NCBI RefSeq assembly: GCF_014650775.1
Contig: NZ_BMVP01000014.1
Coordinates: forward strand, 62,001 to 126,000
DNA from: Streptomyces cirratus
GTDB lineage: Bacteria; Actinomycetota; Actinomycetes; Streptomycetales; Streptomycetaceae
DNA: 64,000 nt
Reading direction: 5' to 3'
A model generated the notes under the pieces. It saw nothing but the letters and a program-made list of their open reading frames with translations, was not told where the DNA came from and searched no databases. The position numbers and the translations under genes were made by a program. The stretch's first letter is position 1. Every line of letters begins with the position of its first letter. Below are positions 25,467 through 34,041 of this stretch, piece by piece.

Positions 25467-26539
25467 GCCTTGACCCACTGCTCACGGTTCTTGGCGATGG
25501 TGTCCGGCGCGACGTTCTCCGGCTTGTCGATCACCACACCGTGCTTCGTGAACAGTTCCGGCAGCTTGGCGTCCTTGACCACCGGGTTCACGAACATCTG
25601 GAGCGGCATGTCCTCCTGGAACTTCTTGCCCAGCAGGAAGTCGAGGAGCGCCTTGCCGCCCGCCTCGTTCTTCGCTCCCTTGAGCAGGCCCGCGAACTCG
25701 ACCTGGCGGAAGCACGTGCCGGTGGAGACGCCCGTGGGTGCCTCGGCCGGCTGCGGCTCGCCGTACAGGACCTCGACCGGCGGGCTGGAGGCGTAGGAGA
25801 CGACCAGCGGCCGGTCGCCCTTGGCCTTCTTGCCGCCGGCGGAGCCGGAGAAGCGCTCGTTGTAGGCCTGCTCCCAGCCGTCGACGACCTCGACGCCATT
25901 GGCCTTGAGCTTGCTCCAGTAGTCCTTCCAGCCCTCGTCGCCGTACTTGCCGACGGAGGCGAGGAGGAAGCCGAGGCCGGGCGAGGAGGTCGCGGCGTTC
26001 TCGGTGACCAGCAGGTTCTTGTACTCGGGCTTGATCAGGTCGTCCAGCGTCTGCGGCGGGGCGAGCTTCTTGTCCGCGAAGTACTGCTTGTCGTAGTTGA
26101 CGCAGATGTCGCCGGAGTCCACCGGGGTGACCCGGTGCTGCCCGTCCAGCACGAACTCGGGCTTGACCTCGCCGAGGCCCTTGGCTTCGTAGGGCGTGAA
26201 GATGCCGTTGTCGAGGGCGCGGGAGAGGAGCGTGTTGTCCACGCCGAAGAACACGTCGCCGCGCGGCGAGCCCTTGGTGAGGATCTCCTGGTTGAGCGCG
26301 GCGCCGGCGTCGCCGGACTTGAGCACCTTGACGGTGTAGCCGCTCTGCTGCTCGAACTCCTTGAGGACCGGCTCGCTCACGGCGAAGGAGTCGTGGGAGA
26401 CGAGGGTGACGGTCTTGGACTTCGGCGCGTCGCTCGCGCCCGCCGCGGGCTTGTCCTTGCCGCCGCCACAGGCGCCGAGCGTGGTGACGCCCAGCGCTGT
26501 CACGAGCAGGGCGCCCGCGAACTTCTTGGTGGTGCTCAC
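25442..26539 (-). CDS. thiB: Thiamine ABC transporter substrate-binding lipoprotein
   Basis: 365 residues with lipoprotein signal ending LGACGGG. The mature protein reads TLVSHDSFAVSEPVLKEFEQ, SGDAGAALNQEILTKGSP and DVFFGVDNTLLSRALD, diagnostic of the ThiB/TbpA thiamine-binding family rather than iron-binding FbpA. GTG at 26539 has AGGAGG nine bases upstream. First gene of thiB-thiP-thiQ, with a TPP riboswitch in its 5' leader. Confidence 0.92.
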   Translation of the reverse strand: MSTTKKFAGALLVTALGVTTLGACGGGKDKPAAGASDAPKSKTVTLVSHDSFAVSEPVLKEFEQQSGYTVKVLKSGDAGAALNQEILTKGSPRGDVFFGVDNTLLSRALDNGIFTPYEAKGLGEVKPEFVLDGQHRVTPVDSGDICVNYDKQYFADKKLAPPQTLDDLIKPEYKNLLVTENAATSSPGLGFLLASVGKYGDEGWKDYWSKLKANGVEVVDGWEQAYNERFSGSAGGKKAKGDRPLVVSYASSPPVEVLYGEPQPAEAPTGVSTGTCFRQVEFAGLLKGAKNEAGGKALLDFLLGKKFQEDMPLQMFVNPVVKDAKLPELFTKHGVVIDKPENVAPDTIAKNREQWVKAWSSLVVK

Positions 26540-26640
26540 TGGTGAATTCCTCCTGGGATGTCCAGGAGAAGACGCGGCCCTGCCCGGCGCTCGGTGGAGC
26601 GGTCGCCGGGCAGGGCGCAACAGCTTGAGTGAATGACCGA

Positions 26641-26726
26641 ACTTCCTACCCCGAATGACCGGGGCGAGGTTCAGAGGGTCTGCGGATGACGGTTACCGCA
26701 CTCTCAGCGCTGTGGCGCTCCCCTGT
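26641..26726 (-). promoter_or_regulatory. TPP riboswitch (THI element) upstream of thiB
   Basis: Read on the minus strand the region has ACAGGGGAGC, then GCTGAGAG followed by a variable arm GTGCGG...CCGCAGACC, then ACCCTCTGAACCT, and a closing GGTCATTCGGGGTAGGAAG. These are the conserved blocks of the thiamine pyrophosphate aptamer in the right order and spacing; the usual GGTAATGCC is GGTCATTCG here. It ends about 100 bases before the thiB start. A GC-rich hairpin (CCTGCCCGGCG/CGCCGGGCAGG region at 26577-26613) between aptamer and gene could be the terminator or ribosome-site sequestering arm. Confidence 0.9.
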
Positions 26727-26809
26727 CGGAATATGCAATTGGTTCGGCCACAGGGTACCCCGTGGCCGATCCGGCCCCCAGGAGAGTCCGCAGACCCTGC
26801 CAGCGGCCC

Positions 26810-27922
26810 CTAGCGCTCGGACGCGGCGAGCTGCCCGCACGCGCCGTCGATCTCCTGGCCGCGGGTGTCGCGCACGGTCACCGGAACACCGTGCCGGGCG
26901 ATCGCCTCGACGAACGCCTTCTCGTCCTCGGGCCGCGAGGCGGTCCACTTCGAGCCGGGCGTCGGGTTCAGCGGGATGAGGTTGACGTGCACGCGCTTGC
27001 CCTTGAGCAGCCTGCCGAGCAGGTCGCCGCGCCAGGCCTGGTCGTTGATGTCGCGGATCAGGGCGTACTCGATCGAGACGCGGCGACCGGACTTCTCGGC
27101 GTACTCCCACGCCGCGTCCAGTACCTCGCGCACCTTCCAGCGGGTGTTCACCGGCACCAGGGTGTCGCGCAGCTCGTCGTCGGGGGCGTGCAGCGAGACG
27201 GCGAGGCGGCACTTGAAGCCCTCGTCGGCGAAGCGCAGCATGGCCGGGACCAGGCCGACGGTGGAGACGGTGATCCCGCGCTGCGAGAGGCCCAGGCCGT
27301 CGGGCTCCGGGTCGGTCAGGCGGCGGATGGCGCCGACGACGCGGTTGTAGTTGGCCAGCGGCTCGCCCATGCCCATGAAGACGATGTTCGAGAGCCGGGC
27401 GGGGCCTCCGGGGACCTCGCCGTCGCGCAGGGCGCGCATGCCGTCGACGATCTGGTGCACGATCTCGGCGGTCGACAGGTTCCGGTCGAGCCCGGCCTGG
27501 CCGGTGGCGCAGAACGGGCAGTTCATCCCGCAGCCGGCCTGGGAGGAGATGCACATGGTGACCCGGTCGGGGTAGCGCATCAGCACCGACTCGACGAGAG
27601 TGCCGTCGTGCAGCTTCCACAGGGTCTTGCGGGTGGTGTCGTCGTCGCACGAGATGTGCCGCACGACGCTCATCAGGTCGGGCAGCAGTTCCTGCTGGAG
27701 CTTCTCCCGCGAACCGGCCGGGATGTCGGTCCACTCGGCCGGGTCGTGGGCGTAGCGCGCGAAGTAGTGCTGTGAGAGCTGCTTGGCCCGGAACGGCTTC
27801 TCGCCGATCGCGGCGACCGCCTCGCGGCGTTCGGCCGGGGTCATGTCGGCGAGGTGCCGGGGCGGCTTCTTCGCTCCGCGAGGGGCGACGAAAGTGAGCT
27901 CTCCCGGAACGGGGCGGGCCAT
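26810..27922 (-). CDS. rlmN: Dual-specificity 23S rRNA/tRNA adenosine C2 methyltransferase RlmN
   Basis: 370 residues. Radical-SAM motif CxxxCxxC at Cys131, Cys135 and Cys138 in GCGMNCPFCATG, the SAM-binding region MGMGEPLANYN, and a C-terminal Cys362 (GACGQL) needed in the methylation mechanism. Methylates A2503 of 23S rRNA and A37 of some tRNAs. ATG at 27922 with AAGGAG eight bases upstream. Downstream of cdsA but separated by a terminator hairpin. Confidence 0.96.
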   Translation of the reverse strand: MARPVPGELTFVAPRGAKKPPRHLADMTPAERREAVAAIGEKPFRAKQLSQHYFARYAHDPAEWTDIPAGSREKLQQELLPDLMSVVRHISCDDDTTRKTLWKLHDGTLVESVLMRYPDRVTMCISSQAGCGMNCPFCATGQAGLDRNLSTAEIVHQIVDGMRALRDGEVPGGPARLSNIVFMGMGEPLANYNRVVGAIRRLTDPEPDGLGLSQRGITVSTVGLVPAMLRFADEGFKCRLAVSLHAPDDELRDTLVPVNTRWKVREVLDAAWEYAEKSGRRVSIEYALIRDINDQAWRGDLLGRLLKGKRVHVNLIPLNPTPGSKWTASRPEDEKAFVEAIARHGVPVTVRDTRGQEIDGACGQLAASER

Positions 27923-27943
27923 GGCGGGTACTCCTTGTAAGAC

Positions 27944-27975
27944 GAAAGGCGCGCCGCAGAAGCAGCGCGCCTTTC
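27944..27975 (-). terminator. Terminator between cdsA and rlmN
   Basis: GAAAGGCGCGC and GCGCGCCTTTC form a perfect 11-bp stem with a ten-base loop. The A/T-rich stem ends make it act on either strand. The rest of 27976-28083 holds nothing recognisable. Confidence 0.85.
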
Positions 27976-28083
27976 AAGAGTAACCGCCCGGACCGACCCG
28001 GGGCCGTCGTACGTACGTCGACGCAGCTCAGCGGGGACTTCCCTGATGAACCGCCCGCAGGACGGAACCTCCGGGGGCCGCGA

Positions 28084-29157
28084 TCAGCCGGTGCCGACGA
28101 ACGCCGCGAGCAGCAGCCACACCACCGGGGCGGTCGGCAGCAGCGAGTCGAGCCGGTCCATGATGCCGCCGTGGCCGGGCAGCAGCGTGCCCATGTCCTT
28201 GATGCCCAGGTCCCGCTTGATCATCGACTCGCCGAGGTCGCCCAGGGTGGCGCTGACCGCGACGGCCAGGCCCAGCACCAGGCCCTGCCACCAGACGCCG
28301 TCGTCGATGAGGAACTCCATGCACAGCGCGCCGGCCGCCATCGCGAAGGCCACCGCGCCGACCAGGCCCTCGCGGGTCTTGCCGGGGCTGATGCGGGGGG
28401 CGAGCTTGGTCTTGCCGAAGCGCCAGCCCACCGCGTACGCCCCCGTGTCGCTGACCACGGTCAGCAGCAGGAAGGTGACGACCCGCTGGGGACCGTCGTC
28501 GGCGGTGAGCAGCATCGCCACGAAGGTCGCGAGGAACGGGACGTAGAACGCGGCGAACACGCCCGCCGTGACGTCCTTGAGGTAGTCCTCGGGCGGTTCG
28601 GTCATCCGCCAGACCAGTACCGCCAGGGCGGTCAGCGCCATCGCGACCCAGGCGCCCTCGGCCCCCCGGACGTATCCGGCGATGACCATGGCGGCGCCAC
28701 CGACCGCGAGCGGTACGAGGGGCGCCTTGATGCCCTTCTTCTCCTGGAGCCGGGAGGTGAGCTCCCACAGACCGACGACGACCGCGACGACGATGACACC
28801 GACGAAGACGGCCTTGACGATGAAGAGCGAGGCGAAGATCACCGCTCCGAGGCCGACGCCGACCCCTATGGCGGCCCGCAGGTCCCGCCCCGCGCGCTTC
28901 TTCGGCGGCGGGGAGGCGTCCTGGGGTGCCTGGGAAGGCGGGGGCGGGGGGCTGGGCATGGGCTCCTGCGGCGGCGTCTCGGCGCGGAAGAGGGGGCCGC
29001 CGTCGGCGGCGACCCCCCGATCGCGTGCTTCCCGGTCGTCGAAGTCACGGCCGGCGGCATCGGGCACGATGGGCATGGGCCGAGTCTGCGGGCCCACCTG
29101 CGCATCGTATGCGGGACCCGCCGGAACGGGCTCCGGCTGCCAGGAAGAGTCGTTCAT
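28084..29157 (-). CDS. cdsA: Phosphatidate cytidylyltransferase
   Basis: 357 residues. The first ~90 are a soluble Pro-rich lead (QEPMPSPPPPPSQAP), then about eight hydrophobic helices and the signature region SATLGDLGESMIKRD...KDMGTLLPGHGGIMDRLDS. Makes CDP-diacylglycerol from phosphatidate and CTP in the membrane. The cytoplasmic extension is common in actinobacteria. ATG overlaps the frr stop (TGATG). Confidence 0.95.
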   Translation of the reverse strand: MNDSSWQPEPVPAGPAYDAQVGPQTRPMPIVPDAAGRDFDDREARDRGVAADGGPLFRAETPPQEPMPSPPPPPSQAPQDASPPPKKRAGRDLRAAIGVGVGLGAVIFASLFIVKAVFVGVIVVAVVVGLWELTSRLQEKKGIKAPLVPLAVGGAAMVIAGYVRGAEGAWVAMALTALAVLVWRMTEPPEDYLKDVTAGVFAAFYVPFLATFVAMLLTADDGPQRVVTFLLLTVVSDTGAYAVGWRFGKTKLAPRISPGKTREGLVGAVAFAMAAGALCMEFLIDDGVWWQGLVLGLAVAVSATLGDLGESMIKRDLGIKDMGTLLPGHGGIMDRLDSLLPTAPVVWLLLAAFVGTG

Positions 29158-29714
29158 CAGACTTCGAGGAGCTCGGCTTCCTTGTGCTTGAGCAGCTCGT
29201 CCACCTGCGTGACGTACTTCGCGGTGGTGTCGTCGAGCTCCTTCTCGGCGCGGCGCACCTCGTCCTCGCCGGACTCCTTGTCCTTGACGAGCTTGTCGAG
29301 GGCGTCCTTCGCCTTGCGGCGGATGGAGCGGATCGAGACCTTGGAGTCCTCGGCCTTGGTGCGCGCGACCTTGACGTACTCCTTGCGGCGCTCCTGCGTC
29401 AGCTCGGGGAAGGTCACCCGGATGATGCGGCCGTCGTTGCTCGGGTTGACGCCGAGGTCGGAGTCGCGGATGGCCTGCTCGATGTTGCGCAGCGCGGACG
29501 CGTCGAACGGCGTCACGACGGCCATGCGCGGCTCGGGCACCGCGAAGGAGGCGAGCTGGTTGATGGGCGTGATGGCACCGTAGTAGTCCGCCACGATCTT
29601 GTTGAACATCGCCGGGTGCGCACGGCCCGTGCGAATCGCGGCGAAGTCTTCCTTGGCGACGACGACGGCCTTCTCCATCTTCTCCTCGGCCTCGAGGAGG
29701 ATTTCTTCGATCAC
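29157..29714 (-). CDS. frr: Ribosome recycling factor
   Basis: 185 residues, the normal RRF length. Conserved ADYYGAITPINQLASFAVPEPRM and NDGRIIRVTFPELTQERR, with long coiled-coil helices at both ends. With EF-G it splits post-termination ribosomes. The GTG at 29714 (VIEEILLEAEEK) has AGGAG six bases upstream and matches the family length; an ATG five codons earlier overlaps that ribosome site. Confidence 0.96.
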   Translation of the reverse strand: MIEEILLEAEEKMEKAVVVAKEDFAAIRTGRAHPAMFNKIVADYYGAITPINQLASFAVPEPRMAVVTPFDASALRNIEQAIRDSDLGVNPSNDGRIIRVTFPELTQERRKEYVKVARTKAEDSKVSIRSIRRKAKDALDKLVKDKESGEDEVRRAEKELDDTTAKYVTQVDELLKHKEAELLEV

Positions 29715-29799
29715 CACGTGCTCCTGCATGTCAGATATGGATGGTTCAGGCGGGGCGGGCCGGCCGGGCCGGTCCGCTGCGGGGGGCCCGCGGCCGAGG

Positions 29800-30579
29800 T
29801 CAGACCCGGGTGCCCTGGTCGCTCACGAGCGTGCCGATCTTCTCACCCTTGACGGCGCGGGCGATATTGCCCTCGGCGAGGAGCTCGAAGACCAGGATCG
29901 GCAGCCGGTTGTCGCGGCACAGCGTGATGGCGGTGGCGTCGGCGACCTTGAGGTCCCGGGACAGCACCTCGCTGTACTCCAGGGCGTCGAACTTCACCGC
30001 GTCGGGGTTGGTCTTCGGGTCGGAGTCGTAGACGCCGTCGACGCCGTTCTTGCCCATGAGCAGGGCTTCCGCGTCGATCTCCAGGGCGCGCTGGGCGGCC
30101 GTGGTGTCGGTGGAGAAGTACGGCATGCCCATGCCGGCGCCGAAGATGACGACGCGGCCCTTCTCCAGGTGCCGCACGGCACGCAGCGGGATGTACGGCT
30201 CCGCGACCTGGCCCATCGTGATGGCGGTCTGGACGCGGCTGTCGATGCCCTCCTTCTCCAGGAAGTCCTGGAGCGCGAGGCAGTTCATCACCGTGCCGAG
30301 CATGCCCATGTAGTCGGAACGGGCACGGTCCATGCCGCGCTGCTGGAGCTCGGCGCCGCGGAAGAAGTTGCCGCCGCCGATGACGATCGCGATCTCCGCG
30401 CCGTCACGGACCACGGCAGCGATCTCACGCGCGATGGCGTGCACGACGTCAGGGTCGACGCCCAGCCCGCCGCCGCCGGAGAAGGCCTCGCCCGACAGCT
30501 TCAGCATGAAGCGGCGGCCCTTCTTGTCGTGGTCGCTCTTGTCGTCGGAAGCGGTGTGGGGGTCCACGCCCTGATTCAT
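29800..30579 (-). CDS. pyrH: UMP kinase
   Basis: 259 residues of the amino-acid-kinase fold: FMLKLSGEAFSG (phosphate loop), IVIGGGNFFRG, DYMGMLGTVMN and DATAITLCRDN. Phosphorylates UMP to UDP; bacterial hexameric type. GAGGAG six bases before ATG 30579. The gap to frr (29715-29799) is only G/C runs that may fold. Confidence 0.96.
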   Translation of the reverse strand: MNQGVDPHTASDDKSDHDKKGRRFMLKLSGEAFSGGGGLGVDPDVVHAIAREIAAVVRDGAEIAIVIGGGNFFRGAELQQRGMDRARSDYMGMLGTVMNCLALQDFLEKEGIDSRVQTAITMGQVAEPYIPLRAVRHLEKGRVVIFGAGMGMPYFSTDTTAAQRALEIDAEALLMGKNGVDGVYDSDPKTNPDAVKFDALEYSEVLSRDLKVADATAITLCRDNRLPILVFELLAEGNIARAVKGEKIGTLVSDQGTRV

Positions 30580-30606
30580 GGGATCTCCTCGTGCACATAC
30601 GAAGAA

Positions 30607-30651
30607 GGCCATTGCCGGTGGGTCCTCGCGGTTCCCTCTACGGCAATGGCC
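30607..30651 (-). terminator. Hairpin between tsf and pyrH
   Basis: GGCCATTGCCG (30607-30617) and CGGCAATGGCC (30641-30651) form a perfect 11-bp stem with a 23-base loop, in the 161-base gap between tsf and pyrH. Likely attenuator or terminator of the rpsB-tsf message. Confidence 0.8.
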
Positions 30652-30740
30652 TCCTCGTCAGATCTGCGGTCGCCCTGCGCGAACGCGGACGACTGCCTCA
30701 GACCCTACCGGGGTCCGGTGTCCGTCGCGTACGGACGGAC

Positions 30741-31577
30741 TCAGATGCCGACCTTGATGCGGGTGAAGCGCACCAGCTTGACACCGGCCTCGTCCAGGAT
30801 CTTCTGGACGGACTTCTTGTTGTCCAGCGCGTACGGCTGGCCGAGCAGCGTGGCTTCCTTGAAGAAGCCGTTGACGCGACCCTCGACGATCTTCGGCAGG
30901 GCGGCCTCGGGCTTGCCCTCCGCGCGGGTGGTCTCCTCGGCGACGCGACGCTCGCTCTCGACGACCTCGGCCGGGACGTCCTCCTTGGAGAGGTACTTCG
31001 GCGCGAAGGCGGCGATGTGCTGGGCGATGCCCTTGGCCAGGTCGGCGTCGGCCTTGTCCAGCTCGACCAGGACACCGATCTGCGGGGGCAGGTCGGGCAT
31101 GGTGCGGTGCATGTACGCGGAGACGAAGGCACCCTGGTACTGCGCGAAGCGGTCCAGGACGATCTTCTCGCCGAGGTTGGCGTTGGCCTCGTCCACGAAC
31201 GCCTGGACGGTCTGGCCGGGCTTGATCTCGGAGGCGAGCAGCGCCTCGATGTCCGCCGGGTTGGTGGCGGCCACGTGCTGGGCCAGCTCGTCGGCGACGG
31301 CGAGGAACTTCGGGCTCTTCGCGACGAAGTCGGTCTCGCACTTGAGCTCGAGCAGGACGCCGGAGGTGTTGTCGGCGGCGATGAGGGAGGCGACGGCGCC
31401 GTTCTCGGCGGAGCGGCCCTCGCGCTTGGCAACGCCCTTGAGGCCCTTGACGCGCAGGATCTCGTTGGCCTTCTCGACGTCGCCGTCGGCCTCGACGAGC
31501 GCGTTCTTGCAGTCCAGCATGCCGGCGCCGGTGAGCTCGCGGAGCTTCTTGACGTCAGCGGCGGTGTAGTTCGCCAT
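30741..31577 (-). CDS. tsf: Elongation factor Ts
   Basis: 278 residues. N-terminal UBA-like region TAADVKKLRELTGAGMLDCKNAL and the core TDFVAKS element that inserts into EF-Tu to release GDP. Length equals the known Streptomyces protein. Start ATG 31577 gives MANYTAAD; the Shine-Dalgarno is weak (GAGAGA). Second gene after rpsB. Confidence 0.96.
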   Translation of the reverse strand: MANYTAADVKKLRELTGAGMLDCKNALVEADGDVEKANEILRVKGLKGVAKREGRSAENGAVASLIAADNTSGVLLELKCETDFVAKSPKFLAVADELAQHVAATNPADIEALLASEIKPGQTVQAFVDEANANLGEKIVLDRFAQYQGAFVSAYMHRTMPDLPPQIGVLVELDKADADLAKGIAQHIAAFAPKYLSKEDVPAEVVESERRVAEETTRAEGKPEAALPKIVEGRVNGFFKEATLLGQPYALDNKKSVQKILDEAGVKLVRFTRIKVGI

Positions 31578-31618
31578 GAGTCTTGGATTCTCTCTCGAAG
31601 TCGTAGATCCAGGGTGAG

Positions 31619-31699
31619 CGGCGGAGGAGGCGCGCTCGTGGCGCGGCTCCCCCGCCGTCATCGTCCGTGCTGCGAGTGCCCGGCGCGTGAACGCCGGGC
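31619..31699 (-). terminator. Two hairpins between rpsB and tsf
   Basis: GCCCGGCG/CGCCGGGC (31678-31685 with 31692-31699) is a perfect eight-base stem with a six-base loop just after the rpsB stop. A second, longer G/C stem (GGCGGAGG with CTCCCCCGCC, about 31622-31657) follows. They may lower tsf transcription relative to rpsB or protect message ends. Confidence 0.6.
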
Positions 31700-31711
31700 G
31701 CTCTCAGTGGG

Positions 31712-32620
31712 TCAGGCCTGCTCGGCGTCGGCGGCCGGAGCCTCGACGACGGCCTCGGCCTCGGCGGCCGGAGCCTCAGCGGCCGGAGCCTCAGCGGCGG
31801 CCTCGGCCGGAGCGGCCTCGGCGGCCGGCTCGTCGGCCTTCTTCTCGCCCTCGAGCAGGTCGCGCTCCCACTCGGCGAGCGGCTCGGCGGCGGCCTTCTC
31901 GCCCGGCTTCGAGTCACCGGTCGCAGCGCCGGAGCGGGCGATGAGGCCCTCGGCGACGGCGTCGGCGATCACGCGGGTGAGCAGGGTGACGGAGCGGATC
32001 GCGTCGTCGTTGCCCGGGATCTTGTAGTCGACCTCGTCGGGGTCGCAGTTGGTGTCGAGGATCGCGACGACCGGGATGTGGAGCTTGCGCGCCTCACCGA
32101 CGGCGATGTGCTCCTTCTTGGTGTCGACGATCCAGACGGCGCTGGGGACCTTCGACATCTCGCGGATACCACCGAGGGTCTTCTCCAGCTTGATCTTCTC
32201 GCGGGAGAGGACCAGGAGCTCCTTCTTGGTGAGACCCGAGGCGGCGACGTCCTCGAAGTCGATCGCCTCAAGCTCCTTGAGACGCTGCAGGCGCTTGTAG
32301 ACGGTGGAGAAGTTGGTGAGCATGCCACCGAGCCAGCGCTGGTTGACGTACGGCATGCCGACGCGCGTCGCCTGCTCGGCGATCGCTTCCTGCGCCTGCT
32401 TCTTGGTACCGACGAACATGATGGAGCCACCGTGCGCGACGGTCTCCTTCACGAACTCGTAGGCGCGGTCGATGTACGACAGCGACTGGAGCAGGTCGAT
32501 GATGTAGATGCCGTTGCGCTCGGTGAAGATGAAGCGCTTCATCTTCGGGTTCCAGCGACGGGTCTGGTGACCGAAGTGGACGCCGCTTTCCAGCAGCTCC
32601 CGCATCGTTACGACGGCCAT
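31712..32620 (-). CDS. rpsB: 30S ribosomal protein S2
   Basis: 302 residues. S2 signatures: RELLESGVHFGHQTRRWNPK near the N-terminus, then WLGGMLTNFSTV, PSAVWIVDTKKEHIAV and PVVAILDTNCDPD. The last ~60 residues are an Ala/Glu/Pro-rich acidic tail typical of actinobacterial S2. ATG at 32620 has AAGGAG six bases upstream; the ATG at 32626 touches that site and is rejected. Confidence 0.97.
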   Translation of the reverse strand: MAVVTMRELLESGVHFGHQTRRWNPKMKRFIFTERNGIYIIDLLQSLSYIDRAYEFVKETVAHGGSIMFVGTKKQAQEAIAEQATRVGMPYVNQRWLGGMLTNFSTVYKRLQRLKELEAIDFEDVAASGLTKKELLVLSREKIKLEKTLGGIREMSKVPSAVWIVDTKKEHIAVGEARKLHIPVVAILDTNCDPDEVDYKIPGNDDAIRSVTLLTRVIADAVAEGLIARSGAATGDSKPGEKAAAEPLAEWERDLLEGEKKADEPAAEAAPAEAAAEAPAAEAPAAEAEAVVEAPAADAEQA

Positions 32621-32872
32621 GGCCATCTCCTTGTTTTCTCGGTTTTGGTTCCTGACGCCCCGACGCGCCCTGCCCCCGAAGAAGGGACCGAGAGGCGCTC
32701 TCACCTGGCCTGACGGGCCGGTGCTGGGGCGTGCGAAGTCGACCCGGTGACCCGGATCGCCACAAGAAGTGTACGGGACCCGGCGGTATGCCGGGTGACG
32801 CGCTTGTCCACACCGTCCGGGTTGTCCACAGGCCCGGGCGCCGCCCCGGGGCGGCGCGGGACGCTGTCCCGC

Positions 32873-33337
32873 ATGACGACACTGCTGCTCACCCTGCTCG
32901 TGGCGCTGTCCCAGGCGCTCACCCCCGCCGTCCGCCCGCTGCCCCCACCCCTGGTGGTGGCGCGGTGGTGGGACCCGCCCCCGACGCCGTACGCGGCCGG
33001 TCACCGCGGGGTGGACCTGGCGGCGCCCGTGGGGGCGCGGCTGCGCGCCGTGGGGCCGGGCCGGGTGTACTACGCGGGGCCGGTCGCGGGGCGCGGGGTG
33101 CTCTCCCTGACCCTTCCGGGTGGCCTGCGCACCACGTACGAGCCGGTCCGGCCGCTGGTGGCGGAGGGCGAGGAGGTCACGACGGGCCAGGTGGTGGCGG
33201 TCCTGACGGAGGGTGCCCACTGCCCGGAGCCCTGCCTGCACTGGGGTCTGCTGGCGGGCGAGAGCTACCTCAACCCGCTGGCCCTGCTCCCGCGCCCGAC
33301 GCCGAGGCTGCTCCCCACGTCGCCGCCGGCCGGCTGA
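32873..33337 (+). CDS. Secreted M23-like (LytM-domain) protein with altered active site
   Basis: 154 residues with an N-terminal export helix (TTLLLTLLVALSQALTPA). The M23 metal motif GHRGVDLAAP (His-x3-Asp) is present, but the second motif, normally HxH, reads HCPEPCLHWGL, with Cys in place of the first His. The two cysteines could be disulfide-linked or one could ligate zinc. Possibly a non-catalytic cell-wall or regulator protein. ATG 32873 is chosen because it begins the signal sequence. Divergent from rpsB; the 252-base gap holds the two promoters and no other recognisable element. Confidence 0.82.
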   Translation: MTTLLLTLLVALSQALTPAVRPLPPPLVVARWWDPPPTPYAAGHRGVDLAAPVGARLRAVGPGRVYYAGPVAGRGVLSLTLPGGLRTTYEPVRPLVAEGEEVTTGQVVAVLTEGAHCPEPCLHWGLLAGESYLNPLALLPRPTPRLLPTSPPAG

Positions 33338-33364
33338 GGTCCGCGCGGTTCAGCGGCGGGGCAG

Positions 33365-33946
33365 TCAGCCCCGGACGCCGCGCAGGGCCATCGCGACGGC
33401 CGCTCGCGTCACCACGCCCGGATCCTCGGCGGCGCCGAGCTCGATCCGCCGGACCGCCGCGTCCACGACTCCCTGCAGCAGCATCGCGGCCAGTTTCGGC
33501 TCCGCCTGGCCGAGGGCGGCCAGCGCCTCGACGACCATCGCGACCAGTCCGCCGTGCGCCGCTCGGATCTTCTCCCGCGCGCCGGCGTCCAGCTCGCTGG
33601 CGGAGATCGCCACCACCGCCCGGTGGCGCCGGTCCCCGACCAGCCCGAGCTGGCTGCGGACGTAGGCCTCGATCTTCGCCTCGGGCGTCGGGGCCGCTTC
33701 CATCGCCGCTTCGATCTCGGCTGCCCAGACGGGGAAGTCCACCGCGCACAGCTCTTCCACGACCGCCGCGCGGGAGCGGAAGTACTCGTACACGGAGGAC
33801 CGGGCGAGCCCGGTGCGCTGGGCCAGGGCGGGGAAGGTCAGGGCCTCCGTACCGCCTTCGGACAGCAGGGAACGGGCGGCGTCCAACAGGGCGTCGCGCT
33901 GCATCGACCGGTGCTCGGCCACGGAGGCCGCTCGAATCCTTGGCAC
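33365..33946 (-). CDS. TetR-family transcriptional regulator
   Basis: 193 residues. N-terminal helix-turn-helix: ALLDAARSLLSEGGTEALTF, then LAQRTGLARSSVYEYFRSR, a standard TetR DNA-binding domain, and an all-helical ligand domain. Starts with GTG at 33946. The ligand and targets are unknown; no neighbour is an obvious target except the convergent M23-like gene and whiG upstream. No clear Shine-Dalgarno, so the start may be leaderless. Confidence 0.88.
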   Translation of the reverse strand: MPRIRAASVAEHRSMQRDALLDAARSLLSEGGTEALTFPALAQRTGLARSSVYEYFRSRAAVVEELCAVDFPVWAAEIEAAMEAAPTPEAKIEAYVRSQLGLVGDRRHRAVVAISASELDAGAREKIRAAHGGLVAMVVEALAALGQAEPKLAAMLLQGVVDAAVRRIELGAAEDPGVVTRAAVAMALRGVRG

Positions 33947-34041
33947 CCGACCACTCTACGGAGCAACGGCCTTGGGGACACCGGTCATCGGCGCACGGAT
34001 GTGGCCGGTCGTGCGCCCGGCCGCGCCCGGTCCTGCCGCCG

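Noticed and set aside
21699..25796. Plus-strand open frame of over 1300 codons
   Set aside because: Runs over the DMT gene in another frame and then antisense to thiQ and thiP; Pro/Arg-rich nonsense composition.
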